Positions 15,925-25,640 of a DNA stretch of 35,623 bases are shown piece by piece. Below the pieces are notes generated by a model that was given only the letters and a program-made list of their open reading frames with translations, was not told the origin of the DNA and made no database searches. The position numbers were made by a program, and so were the translations under genes. The stretch's first letter is position 1. Every line of letters begins with the position of its first letter. Source of the stretch: Bacteroidales bacterium (GTDB lineage: Bacteria; Bacteroidota; Bacteroidia; Bacteroidales; JAFGXI01); NCBI GenBank assembly GCA_030627705.1, contig DAOVTE010000005.1:1-35623 (forward strand), written 5' to 3'.

Positions 15925-16845
15925 ATGATAAAAAATATAATATACCATATTCTACGAGTTTTTATATCTGTAGTCTTTTTATATTCTGCTTATTCAAAGC
16001 TATATCCAGCAGAACCATTCGAGCTATTTGTCTTTAGCCATGGTATTTTCGATTGGTTTAATTCTACAATAATAGTTAGACTTTTAGTAGCTATTGAGTT
16101 ATTTATTGGTGTATTATTGCTAATTAATATTTATACAAAACGGATATTACAACTCACAATATTGTTGTTTGTAGCTTTTACAATGTATTTGCTATACATA
16201 ATGTTTTTTGCCCAAGAAATTACAGATTGTATGTGTTTTGGAGATAAATTTGAGCTTACTCCTCTAGAATCTATTTTTAAAAATGTATTATTTATTGGAA
16301 TATCAATTTATTTATTGATAATTAATAAGCCGTTTAAACTTAAATATAATAAAATAATACTATTATTTAGCATTATAATTACTTTGGCATTACCATTTGT
16401 ATTATCTCCACCAGATGGTTTTATAAACACAGAATACAAAAATAAAATTACCAACAGAAAAATTGATAGCGATGTTATTGGTAATTTTTATCATAATAAT
16501 GAGCAATTATCACTTAAAGAGGGCAAAGCTATTGTCTGCTTCTTTAGTACAGGATGTAAATTTTGTAAAATGGCAGCCCAAAAAATATCTATTAGCATAA
16601 AGAAAGAAAATAAAGACTATCCAATTTATTATGTTTTTTATGGTAACGAAATTAATATGCAACAATTTTGGGACGAGAGTAAGTCTATAAAATTTCCGTA
16701 TAAAGTTATTCCAACAGAAGTTTTCTTTTCTTACAGTGGGAGTAGTTTACCTTCTATAATGTTTATAGAAAACGAAGAAATAATAAATCACGTAGGCTAC
16801 AGAGCTATAGACGATAAAATGATTTCCAACTTTTTTAATAACTAA
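15925..16845 (+). CDS. MauE/DoxX-like membrane protein with C-terminal thioredoxin-like domain
   Basis: FLYSAYSKLYPAEPFELFVFSHG; CMCFGDKFELT (MauE-like CxCFG); C-terminal FFSTGCKFCKMAAQ (CxxC). Confidence 0.82.
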   Translation: MIKNIIYHILRVFISVVFLYSAYSKLYPAEPFELFVFSHGIFDWFNSTIIVRLLVAIELFIGVLLLINIYTKRILQLTILLFVAFTMYLLYIMFFAQEITDCMCFGDKFELTPLESIFKNVLFIGISIYLLIINKPFKLKYNKIILLFSIIITLALPFVLSPPDGFINTEYKNKITNRKIDSDVIGNFYHNNEQLSLKEGKAIVCFFSTGCKFCKMAAQKISISIKKENKDYPIYYVFYGNEINMQQFWDESKSIKFPYKVIPTEVFFSYSGSSLPSIMFIENEEIINHVGYRAIDDKMISNFFNN

Positions 16846-16855
16846 TTTATTTTAT

Positions 16856-17617
16856 ATGTTTTTTATTATTTCTAAATTTCTGTTCTTTTTAATTTCCCCA
16901 ATAGTATGGGTGATTAGTTTATTATTTTTATCGTTATTTAGCAAAAGCCCTAAAAGAAAGAGAAGATACTTAACAATATCTATATTACTTTTATTCTTTT
17001 TTACTAACTCGTTTATAATGAATACATTTATGCGAGAATGGGAGGTTGAAGCAACTAAACTCGAAGATGTAGGTAATTACGATTATGGCATTCTATTAGG
17101 AGGTATGATGACTTACGATGCCAAGACCGAAAGAATTGGTTTTCGAAGAAGCGTTGATAGACTTATGCAAACTATTGAGCTTTATAAAACAAAGCACATA
17201 AAAAAAATATTTATTTCAGGGGGCTCAGGATCTATTATTGAAAAAGAGATGATAGAATCTCATTATCTAAAAAACTATTTGCTAAGAATAGGAATCCCAG
17301 AAAGAGATATTCTTATTGAATATAAATCAAGAAATACATACGAAAATGCAGTTTATACTAAAGAAACGTTAGGTGATAAAATAAACGATTCTTCTTTCTT
17401 ATTAATTTCTTCTTCGTTTCATTTGCGTAGAGCACAAAAATGCTATTCTAAGGTAGGTATAGAAACTACAGCCTATGCAACCGACAGATATTCTGGACCA
17501 AATAAATGGGCTTTCGATTATTATTTTATTCCTGAGGTTGATATGCTTACGCAATGGAAAATTCTAATTAAGGAATATGTTGGCTATGTTGCTTATTGGT
17601 TTGCTAATTATATTTAG
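16856..17617 (+). CDS. YdcF/SanA/ElyC-like DUF218 membrane protein
   Basis: YDYGILLGGM, IFISGGSGS, SRNTYENAVYTKE, LLISSSFHLRRA. Confidence 0.88.
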   Translation: MFFIISKFLFFLISPIVWVISLLFLSLFSKSPKRKRRYLTISILLLFFFTNSFIMNTFMREWEVEATKLEDVGNYDYGILLGGMMTYDAKTERIGFRRSVDRLMQTIELYKTKHIKKIFISGGSGSIIEKEMIESHYLKNYLLRIGIPERDILIEYKSRNTYENAVYTKETLGDKINDSSFLLISSSFHLRRAQKCYSKVGIETTAYATDRYSGPNKWAFDYYFIPEVDMLTQWKILIKEYVGYVAYWFANYI

Positions 17618-18540
17618 TTATCAGCCCACAGTCTTCCTTGAAAAGTATCCAGTTCATTAAGGCGTTTTTTTATTTTATCTACAATTTCGAAATTTTTTAC
17701 ACCACCCCAAAATGGTGCAATAAGCATATCTCTTGGCGATTCGCTCGAAAATCGCTCCAAAATAATATCTGGTCGCAAATGTTCAATAAATTTAACTACA
17801 GTTTCTATATAATTCTCTAATGTAAATAAATTATATTCCTTAGGATTCTTTACATAATCTACAGCCATTACTGTACCTTTTATTATCTGTAATTGATGTA
17901 GTTTTAGCGAATTAATATTAAGTTTCGATATTTCACTGGCGTGATTTATTATATCATCATTAGTTTCGTTTGGTAAGCCTAGAATTAAATGTCCACCTAT
18001 ATGTAGATTTGTACCCTTAGTTAATTCGTAAGCTGCAATTGTTTCTGCATAAGAATGTGCTCTATTTATCTTTTCTAGGGTTTTATCTAATGTGCTTTCT
18101 ATTCCTAATTCTAACGATACGTACTTTTCTTTAGTGTATGAATTAAGTAAATCAATAATCTCTTTATTTACACAATCTGGACGTGTAGACACAACCATTC
18201 CTACTACTTTAGGATGCGATAAGGCTTCGTTATACTTCTTCTTTAACAAGTCTAAATTACTGTAAGTATTAGAATATGCCTGAAAATATGCAAGATATTT
18301 TTGTGTTTTATATTTGGGCTCGAAAAATGCAATTCCTTCGTTTAATTGCTGTGTAATTGTCTTTTCTGGCGAACAATAAAAAGGATTAAATGTTTTATTA
18401 TCACAATATGTACAACCTCCCCTAGCTTTGCTTCCGTCTCTGTTCGGACAAGAGAATCCTGTATCTATAGATACTTTTTGCACTCGTTGCTCGAATGTTT
18501 TTTTTATGTATTTGCTATATGATAAATATCTTTCTTGCAT
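17614..18540 (-). CDS. TIGR01212/YhcC-family radical SAM protein
   Basis: CPNRDGSKARGGCTYCDNKTFNP radical-SAM Cys motif and family architecture. Confidence 0.92.
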   Translation of the reverse strand: MQERYLSYSKYIKKTFEQRVQKVSIDTGFSCPNRDGSKARGGCTYCDNKTFNPFYCSPEKTITQQLNEGIAFFEPKYKTQKYLAYFQAYSNTYSNLDLLKKKYNEALSHPKVVGMVVSTRPDCVNKEIIDLLNSYTKEKYVSLELGIESTLDKTLEKINRAHSYAETIAAYELTKGTNLHIGGHLILGLPNETNDDIINHASEISKLNINSLKLHQLQIIKGTVMAVDYVKNPKEYNLFTLENYIETVVKFIEHLRPDIILERFSSESPRDMLIAPFWGGVKNFEIVDKIKKRLNELDTFQGRLWADN

Positions 18541-18555
18541 ATCTTATTTAAAACA

Positions 18556-18585
18556 AAACCCTCCTAGAGTAATCTAGGAGGGTTT
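18556..18585 (-). terminator. Terminator hairpin AAACCCTCCTAGA-gtaa-TCTAGGAGGGTTT
   Basis: 13-bp perfect stem just downstream of the minus-strand transporter gene; T-rich on the minus strand. Confidence 0.85.
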
Positions 18586-18605
18586 CATATATATTATTAT
18601 TCTAA

Positions 18606-20138
18606 TTACTTAGAAACTCTTTCTAACCATTTTACCATAAATATAACTGTAAACATTGAAATTGCAGTTGCAATTACAAAAATACTCCAAGTCATCCAAA
18701 CAGGAATTGTTTGATATAATACAGCACCTATCCATAATAAACCATTACCCATAGCTGTTGCACCTAACCATCCACCTTGCATCATACCTTGATATTGAGG
18801 AGGAGAAACTTTACTTACAAACGATATTCCCATTGGGCTAATAAATAGCTCTGCTACAGTTAATATAAAATATGTTCCAAGCAATAAATATGGAGCTACT
18901 TTCTCAGCATCAACTAATGGAGTTCCTCCAACTGATGGCGAAATTGTTTCCCATAATGGTAAGCCAAATGAACCTAACATCATTACAACAAAACCTAAAG
19001 AGGCAATACCCATACCAATGGCTATCTTTTTAGGTGTTGAAGGTTCCATTCCTTTAGAACGTAGCCATCCAAATAGACCTACTACTATTGGAGTTAAAAA
19101 TACAACAAAGAAAGGATTCATAGATTGGAATATTTCTACAGAAAACTCCCAGCTTCCTATTTTTAATACTGTATAATCTTTAGCAAATAAAGTTAATGTT
19201 AATCCATTTTGATGGAACGAAAACCAAAAGAAAATTACTACACCAAATATTGCAAGTAAAGCATAAATACGCTGCTTAACTTCTTTAGCTTCCATTTTCA
19301 CTTCTTCTTTAGAATATCCAGAACCTTCAGCCATTTCTTCGCTACCCTTAGGATTTGGAAATTGTTTTTTATTCTTAATAAATACAACTAACGAAATAAC
19401 CATTGCTACAATAGCTGTTCCAAATGCATAGTGAAATCCTGTATTAAATACATCTAAATATCTATTTGCAAACTCAGCTAAATCGGCAACTGGAGCACCA
19501 TTTGCCTTATCAGCATACTGCTGAAAAGTGGCCATTGAAGATTCTGTAATATTACCATTAATAAAACTATGGCAATACTCAGGTAAGTTTGCATCATAAG
19601 TTACATTATTTTTACCCAACCACCATTCTCTCATGTAAATAGCAGCAATTGGAGCAAAAATAGCACCTACATTAATGAAAGCGTAAAATAATGAAAAACC
19701 AGAATCTCTCATTTTTTCATACTTCTCATTATCGTACATTTGTCCAACTAGAGCTTGTAAGTTTCCTTTAAATAAACCATTACCAAAAGCAATTACAAAT
19801 AATCCAACTAAGGATATTGTTAAATATAAGGGAACGCTAGATACTGGTGTTGGTGTAGGAATTGCCATAATAACATAACCTCCAGCCATCATTATCAAAC
19901 CTACTAAAATGGTTCCTTTAAAATTGTTTATTTTGTCAGCAATAATACCCCCTACAAGAGCTAAAATATAGATAGAGAAATAAAATACTGAGTAAATAAT
20001 ACCAGCATTCGCACCATCTAAATTAAATTTTGCTTGCAAAAATAGAACTAAAATTGCCATCATTGTGTAAAAACCAAAGCGCTCGCCCATATTAGCTAAT
20101 GCTGCTGGTATTAATCCTTTTGGATGTCCTTTAAACAT
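18606..20138 (-). CDS. POT/PTR-family peptide:H+ symporter
   Basis: MFKGHPKGLIPAALANMGERFGFYTMMAILVLFLQ; multi-TM; MGISFVSKVSPPQYQGMMQGGWLGATAMGN. Confidence 0.93.
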   Translation of the reverse strand: MFKGHPKGLIPAALANMGERFGFYTMMAILVLFLQAKFNLDGANAGIIYSVFYFSIYILALVGGIIADKINNFKGTILVGLIMMAGGYVIMAIPTPTPVSSVPLYLTISLVGLFVIAFGNGLFKGNLQALVGQMYDNEKYEKMRDSGFSLFYAFINVGAIFAPIAAIYMREWWLGKNNVTYDANLPEYCHSFINGNITESSMATFQQYADKANGAPVADLAEFANRYLDVFNTGFHYAFGTAIVAMVISLVVFIKNKKQFPNPKGSEEMAEGSGYSKEEVKMEAKEVKQRIYALLAIFGVVIFFWFSFHQNGLTLTLFAKDYTVLKIGSWEFSVEIFQSMNPFFVVFLTPIVVGLFGWLRSKGMEPSTPKKIAIGMGIASLGFVVMMLGSFGLPLWETISPSVGGTPLVDAEKVAPYLLLGTYFILTVAELFISPMGISFVSKVSPPQYQGMMQGGWLGATAMGNGLLWIGAVLYQTIPVWMTWSIFVIATAISMFTVIFMVKWLERVSK

Positions 20139-20182
20139 AATTTTCTTTTTTAATTAATAAATCCCTTTTTTAATGAAGTGAA

Positions 20183-20190
20183 CAAAGATA
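20183..20190 (-). promoter_or_regulatory. -7 box TATCTTTG (minus strand) for the POT transporter
   Basis: CAAAGATA on the + strand, upstream of 20138. Confidence 0.45.
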
Positions 20191-20285
20191 ATATATTTTT
20201 TGAGGTAATATAATTTTTATTAATAAAGGAAGCATAAGCAATTTTGCCTAGGCTTTATTTATAAAATTTTCTTTTGTTATTTATT

Positions 20286-21677
20286 CTATATAGATTCTCC
20301 AATTAATGTTGCAGAAGTAACTTTTGTTACTTTTATATTTACGTAATCACCCTTTTTATAATCTTTTCGAGGGAAAATAATTACTTTATTTTGTGAACTC
20401 CTTCCGTAAAGTTCATCTTTAGATTTTTTTGATACTCCTTCTACTAATACTTCGAAAGTTTTACCAATATCTTTTTTGTTTACTTCTACTGAAATTTTAC
20501 TTTGTAAATTGATAATTTCTGTTAATCTGCTAGATTTAACATCCTCAGGTACATCATCTTCGAATTTTTTCTCGGCGTAAGTGTTTGGTCTTTCAGAGTA
20601 TTTAAACATAAAAACCATATCGTATCCTGCCTCAGTTAAAAGCGAGAGAGTTTCTTTATGATCTTCTTCGGTTTCGGTGCAAAATCCTGTAATTATATCA
20701 GAAGAAATTGCACATTCTGGTAATATTTTTTTAATAGATTTTATTCTGGAATCATACCATTGGCGCGAGTAACCACGCTTCATTTTTTCTAGTATTCTTG
20801 TGCTTCCAGATTGTGCAGGTAGATGTATGTGTTTGCAAATATTTTTATATTTTGCCATTGTATTTAGCACTTCATCGGTCATATCTTGCGGATACGATGT
20901 AGAAAAACGTACACGTAAGTCTGGATTAATTCTAGCTACTTCTTCTAATAAACTGGCAAATGAAAAAGTACTGCCAGCTTTTTTATCTTCCCAATTATAT
21001 TTATCGACATTTTGTCCTAAAAGTGTTACTTCTTTAAAGCCATCAACAACTAATTGCTTAGCTTCTGCAAGAATAGATTGTGGATCTCTACTGCGTTCTC
21101 GCCCACGAGTAAATGGCACAACACAATACGAACACATATTATCGCAACCACGCATTATAGAAATAAATGCAGATACACCATTAGACGAGTATCTTACAGG
21201 GTTAATATCTGCATATGTTTCTTCGCGTGATAAAAGTACGTTTATTGCTTTTTGTCCGCTTTCGGCAGTTTTAATTAAATTAGGTAAATCTCGGTACGCA
21301 TCTGGTCCTATAACCAAATCTATAAGATGCTCTTCCTCAACAAGCTTTTCTTTTAAACGCTCTGCCATACAGCCAATAACACCAATTAGCAATTCGGGCT
21401 TTGTCCTTTTTAATTTCTTGAAAACTTGCAGTCTTCCCCTTATTCTTTGCTCGGCATTATCTCGAATTGAACAAGTGTTAATAAAAATTAAGTCTGCGTT
21501 ATTAATTTCATCAGTGGTAGAAAAACCATTATCCATCATTATAGAAACTACAAGTTCGCTGTCGGCTACGTTCATCTGACAACCATAAGTTTCTATAAAT
21601 AGTTTTTTACCTGCATTTTTATCTTTATTTATAGATTCTTGATTCTTTATTATATTTGGGCTTATTACATTTTCCAT
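20286..21677 (-). CDS. miaB: tRNA-2-methylthio-N6-dimethylallyladenosine synthase MiaB
   Basis: [41 protein letters not shown]-terminal TRAM-like domain. Track start is 21707; the internal ATG at 21677 (MENVISPN) looks more likely. Confidence 0.95.
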   Translation of the reverse strand: MENVISPNIIKNQESINKDKNAGKKLFIETYGCQMNVADSELVVSIMMDNGFSTTDEINNADLIFINTCSIRDNAEQRIRGRLQVFKKLKRTKPELLIGVIGCMAERLKEKLVEEEHLIDLVIGPDAYRDLPNLIKTAESGQKAINVLLSREETYADINPVRYSSNGVSAFISIMRGCDNMCSYCVVPFTRGRERSRDPQSILAEAKQLVVDGFKEVTLLGQNVDKYNWEDKKAGSTFSFASLLEEVARINPDLRVRFSTSYPQDMTDEVLNTMAKYKNICKHIHLPAQSGSTRILEKMKRGYSRQWYDSRIKSIKKILPECAISSDIITGFCTETEEDHKETLSLLTEAGYDMVFMFKYSERPNTYAEKKFEDDVPEDVKSSRLTEIINLQSKISVEVNKKDIGKTFEVLVEGVSKKSKDELYGRSSQNKVIIFPRKDYKKGDYVNIKVTKVTSATLIGESI

Positions 21678-21924
21678 ATTATTTTTAAAATCGTATTGTT
21701 GTCGCAAAAAAAGACAATTAGTTTGTGCTTTACAAATAATACTAAATTTATATTAATTACAATCTAAGGTCAAGAGTGTAAAATAAACCACTCTAAACTT
21801 AAAACGAATAATTATTACGCCAATTTAGGACAATATGATAATTATTTTTTGAGAAAGAATATTTATCAATAAGGGTAAATTAATATTATAGTGTATTAGC
21901 TTAGATTATTAATAAGGTAATTTT

Positions 21925-23148
21925 ATTAAGACAAAAAGAAAAATATTAAACGACCCTGTTTATGGGTTCATAAACATACCTTCTGGCTTATTGTTTGATT
22001 TAGTAGAGCATAAATATTTTCAACGTTTACGCAATATTAAACAGCTAGGATTAACGCATTTTGTTTACCCAGGGGCTATGCATTCTAGATTTCAACACGC
22101 ATTGGGTGCTGTACATTTAATGGACAGTGCAATAGAAGTAATAAAATCTAAAGGACACGAAATTACAGACGAAGAAACAGAGGGAGCTTTAGCTGCAATT
22201 TTACTTCACGATATTGGTCATGGGCCATTCTCTCACGCATTAGAACACAGTATTGTAGATAATTTATCGCACGAATATATTTCCGACTTTATTTTAAACT
22301 CGCTAAATAAAGAGTTTGATGGCAAATTAACTTTAGCAATTAAGATTTTTAATAATTCCTACAAAAAAGGCTTTCTGCATCAATTAGTTTCAGGACAATT
22401 AGATGTAGACAGGTTAGATTATTTACAGCGAGATAGTTTTTTTACAGGTGTTTCGGAAGGGGTTATTGGCTCTAGTCGAATAATTAAAATGCTTAATATT
22501 GTTGATGACAAACTTGTTGTAGAAGCAAAAGGTATTTATTCAATAGAGAAATTTATTATTGCACGCAGATTAATGTATTGGCAAGTTTATTTGCACAAAA
22601 CAGTACTTTCTAGTGAACAGCTTCTGGTAAATATACTAAAACGCGCAAAAGAAATTACAAGTTCAGGTACAGAATTATTTGCTCCTAAATATTTAGAGTT
22701 TTTTCTGAAAAACAAAATTTCAAAGTCTAATTTTAACGATGATATACTAAACACATTTGTGCAATTAGACGATAACGATATTTTTTCTGCAATTAAAGTT
22801 TGGCGTTCTTGTTCAGACAAGGTCTTAACAGAATTAAGTAAGAGGTTGGTAGAACGTAGATTGTATAAAATTGAGCTACAAAACAGACCTTTCGACCAAG
22901 CAAGAATAAAATCAATTAGAGAAAAAGCAATTGAGAAGTTAAATATTCCTGTAAAAGAAATTAGCTATTTTGTGTTTACAGACTCTATTACTAACAATGC
23001 TTATAGCATACACGATGACAGAATAAATATTTTATTAAAAACAGGTAAATTAAAAGATATTGCAGAAGCTTCGGATATGTTAAACATATCGATGTTATCT
23101 AAAACAATAAAGAAATACTATTTGTGTTATCCAAAAGAGATAATTTAG
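21925..23148 (+). CDS. HD-domain phosphohydrolase (dGTPase-like); putative ATT start
   Basis: HSRFQHALG and ILLHDIGHGPFSHALEH motifs. The track starts at TTG 21991, but in-frame upstream codons encode (I/M)KTKRKILNDPVYGFINIPSGL, which looks like the family N-terminus. Confidence 0.88.
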   Translation: MKTKRKILNDPVYGFINIPSGLLFDLVEHKYFQRLRNIKQLGLTHFVYPGAMHSRFQHALGAVHLMDSAIEVIKSKGHEITDEETEGALAAILLHDIGHGPFSHALEHSIVDNLSHEYISDFILNSLNKEFDGKLTLAIKIFNNSYKKGFLHQLVSGQLDVDRLDYLQRDSFFTGVSEGVIGSSRIIKMLNIVDDKLVVEAKGIYSIEKFIIARRLMYWQVYLHKTVLSSEQLLVNILKRAKEITSSGTELFAPKYLEFFLKNKISKSNFNDDILNTFVQLDDNDIFSAIKVWRSCSDKVLTELSKRLVERRLYKIELQNRPFDQARIKSIREKAIEKLNIPVKEISYFVFTDSITNNAYSIHDDRINILLKTGKLKDIAEASDMLNISMLSKTIKKYYLCYPKEII

Positions 23149-23164
23149 AAATAATAAGAAATTA

Positions 23165-24196
23165 ATGGAAATATCAGCAAAACAAATCTCGGAAATCCTT
23201 AATGGAGAAGTAATTGGAAACGAAAATGTCCTTATTTCTAATATCTCTAAAATTGAAGAAGGAGAGAAAGGAACATTATCTTTTATTGCGAACCCTAAAT
23301 ACGAGAAATTCTTATACACGACCGAATCGTCTATTGTTTTAATAAACAAAACACTTGTGGTTGCAAAAGAAATTGAACCTACAATTATTAAAGTGGATGA
23401 TGCCTATAAATCATTTGCTGATTTATTAGATTTTTATCAGCAATCTAAAATTAAAAGCAAATCGGGAATTCATAAATTAGCTTACGTTGACGAAACTAGT
23501 ACGCTTGGCACAGACGTTCTTGTAGACGCAAGCGCATATATTGGTGAAAATTGTGTAATTGGAAATAACACAAAAATTCATCCGCAAGTTTATGTTGGTG
23601 ATAATGTAAAAATTGGTAATAATGTAGTTTTGCATCCTGGAGTAAAAATCTATCACGAATGTGTAATTAAAGATAATTGTATTTTTCACGCAGGAGCTGT
23701 AATTGGTTCCGATGGTTTTGGTTTTGCACCACAAGAAGGCGACGATTACAAGAAAATTCCACAAATTGGTAATGTAATAGTTGAAGAAAACGTAGAAATT
23801 GGAGCAAATACAACGGTAGACAGAGCAACAATTGGTTCTACAATTCTTAAACGAGGAGTAAAATTAGATAATCACGTGCAAATTGCACACAATGTAGTAA
23901 TTGGCGAAAATACAGTAATGGCTTCGCATTCGGCAATTTCTGGTTCATCATCAATAGGTAAAAATTGTATGATTGGCGGACAAGTTGGGATTACAGGTCA
24001 TATATCGATCACAGATAGAGTAAAAGTAGCAGCACAATCGGGAATAGGAAAAGAAATGAAAATAAAAGGAGAGGTTGTTCAAGGCTCACCATCATTTAAT
24101 ATTAGAGATTATCAAAAATCATATGTGTATTTCAGAAAATTACCAGATATGAATAATAGAATTTCAGAAATTGAAAAGCAATTAAAAAAATTATAA
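23165..24196 (+). CDS. lpxD: UDP-3-O-(3-hydroxyacyl)glucosamine N-acyltransferase LpxD
   Basis: Hexapeptide repeats; GAVIGSDGFGFAPQEGDDYKKIPQIGNVIVEENVEIGANTTVDRATIG. Confidence 0.96.
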   Translation: MEISAKQISEILNGEVIGNENVLISNISKIEEGEKGTLSFIANPKYEKFLYTTESSIVLINKTLVVAKEIEPTIIKVDDAYKSFADLLDFYQQSKIKSKSGIHKLAYVDETSTLGTDVLVDASAYIGENCVIGNNTKIHPQVYVGDNVKIGNNVVLHPGVKIYHECVIKDNCIFHAGAVIGSDGFGFAPQEGDDYKKIPQIGNVIVEENVEIGANTTVDRATIGSTILKRGVKLDNHVQIAHNVVIGENTVMASHSAISGSSSIGKNCMIGGQVGITGHISITDRVKVAAQSGIGKEMKIKGEVVQGSPSFNIRDYQKSYVYFRKLPDMNNRISEIEKQLKKL

Positions 24197-24204
24197 AATA
24201 TTTC

Positions 24205-24212
24205 TATCTTTG
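24205..24212 (+). promoter_or_regulatory. -7 box TATCTTTG upstream of lpxC-fabZ
   Basis: TAnnTTTG 40 nt upstream of the ATG at 24253. Confidence 0.5.
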
Positions 24213-24252
24213 CGAATTATCAAAAATTGAACTTAGAACTTAACATTTATAT

Positions 24253-25638
24253 ATGTCGGAAAAACAGAGAACAATAAAAGAGAAAGTAACAATCACGGGA
24301 GTAGGATTACATACAGGTAGAGATTGTACAATAAATTTTCTTCCAGCACCAGAAAATCATGGTTTTAAATTTAAACGTATAGATTTAGAAGGTGAACCAG
24401 TAATTAATGCCTTATTGAGTAACGTTATAGATACATCTAGAGGTAGTAAATTAGAAGAAAATGGTGCTCAAGTTGGTACAATAGAACACGTATTAGCAGC
24501 ATTACGAGGATTAGAAATAGACAATGCTCTTATTGAAATTGATAGTTGTGAGGCTCCAATTCTTGATGGTAGCTCTAGAATATATGTAGATGAATTATTA
24601 AAAATAGGCACACTGGAGCAAGAAGCTGAAAGAGAATTTATTGAACTTAACGAGCCTCTTAAATTTACAGATGAAGAAAAAAATGTTGATTATTTAATCG
24701 TTCCAGACGATAAATTCTCGTTAAACGTACAAATAGATTATGATTCGTCTGTATTACTACACCAGTTTGCAACATTAGATAATATTTCAGATTTTAAAAA
24801 TGAAATAGCAAACTGTAGAACATTTGTGTTTTTGCACGAATTAGAATTACTACTAAAACATAACCTAATAAAAGGTGGAGATTTGAGCAATGCAATTGTA
24901 ATTGTAGATAAAGAAACAACACAAGAAGAATTAGATAGAATTGCAAAAGTATTTAATCAAGATAGCGTAGAAGTTGTAAATCAAGGAGTATTGAACAATA
25001 TAGAGTTACAATATGATAATGAACCTGCACGACATAAATTATTAGATTTAATAGGCGATTTAACTTTATTAGGAAAACCATTAAAAGCTAAAGTGTTTGC
25101 ATCTAAACCAGGTCACGCATCAAATGTAAAACTTGGTAAAGAAATTCTAAAACTTGTACAAAAAGCAGAAAAAGTTCCTTTCGTAAATTTCGATGCAGAA
25201 CCTGTAATGGATATCAATGATATAAAGAAAATTCTTCCACATAGACCTCCATTTTTATTAGTAGATAAAATTTACAGTATAGAAAAAGATACCGTAATTG
25301 GCATAAAAAATGTTTCTATGAACGAGCCATTTTTTGTTGGTCATTTTCCAGAAGAACCAGTTATGCCAGGTGTATTAATAATTGAGGCTATGGCTCAAAC
25401 AGGCGGTATTTTAGTTTTACATAATGTTGATGAACCAGAAAAATATTCAACATATTTTGCGAAAATTGATAAAGTTAAATTCAAACAGAAAGTAGTGCCT
25501 GGCGATACTTTAGTATTTAAACTTCAGTTTACAGGCCCAGGTCGTAGAGGTTTATACACAATGAAAGCAGAAGCTTTTGTAGGAAATAAATTAGTTACCG
25601 AAGGTGAATTTATGGCACAAATTGTAAAAAACAAATAA
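24253..25638 (+). CDS. lpxC-fabZ: Bifunctional LpxC deacetylase / FabZ 3-hydroxyacyl-ACP dehydratase
   Basis: N-terminal LpxC (TITGVGLHTGRDCTINFLPA, IEHVLAALRGL); C-terminal FabZ (ILPHRPPFLLVDKI, GHFPEEPVMPGVLIIEAMAQTGG). Confidence 0.97.
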   Translation: MSEKQRTIKEKVTITGVGLHTGRDCTINFLPAPENHGFKFKRIDLEGEPVINALLSNVIDTSRGSKLEENGAQVGTIEHVLAALRGLEIDNALIEIDSCEAPILDGSSRIYVDELLKIGTLEQEAEREFIELNEPLKFTDEEKNVDYLIVPDDKFSLNVQIDYDSSVLLHQFATLDNISDFKNEIANCRTFVFLHELELLLKHNLIKGGDLSNAIVIVDKETTQEELDRIAKVFNQDSVEVVNQGVLNNIELQYDNEPARHKLLDLIGDLTLLGKPLKAKVFASKPGHASNVKLGKEILKLVQKAEKVPFVNFDAEPVMDINDIKKILPHRPPFLLVDKIYSIEKDTVIGIKNVSMNEPFFVGHFPEEPVMPGVLIIEAMAQTGGILVLHNVDEPEKYSTYFAKIDKVKFKQKVVPGDTLVFKLQFTGPGRRGLYTMKAEAFVGNKLVTEGEFMAQIVKNK

Positions 25639-25640
25639 TT

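Noticed and set aside
20800-21579. 259-aa + strand ORF opposite miaB
   Set aside because: Antisense shadow of a strongly conserved coding gene; Ser/Ile-rich product with no recognisable domain.
21773-21794. AGAGTG...CACTCT hairpin upstream of the HD gene
   Set aside because: Only a 6-bp stem with no T-tract; likely chance in AT-rich sequence.
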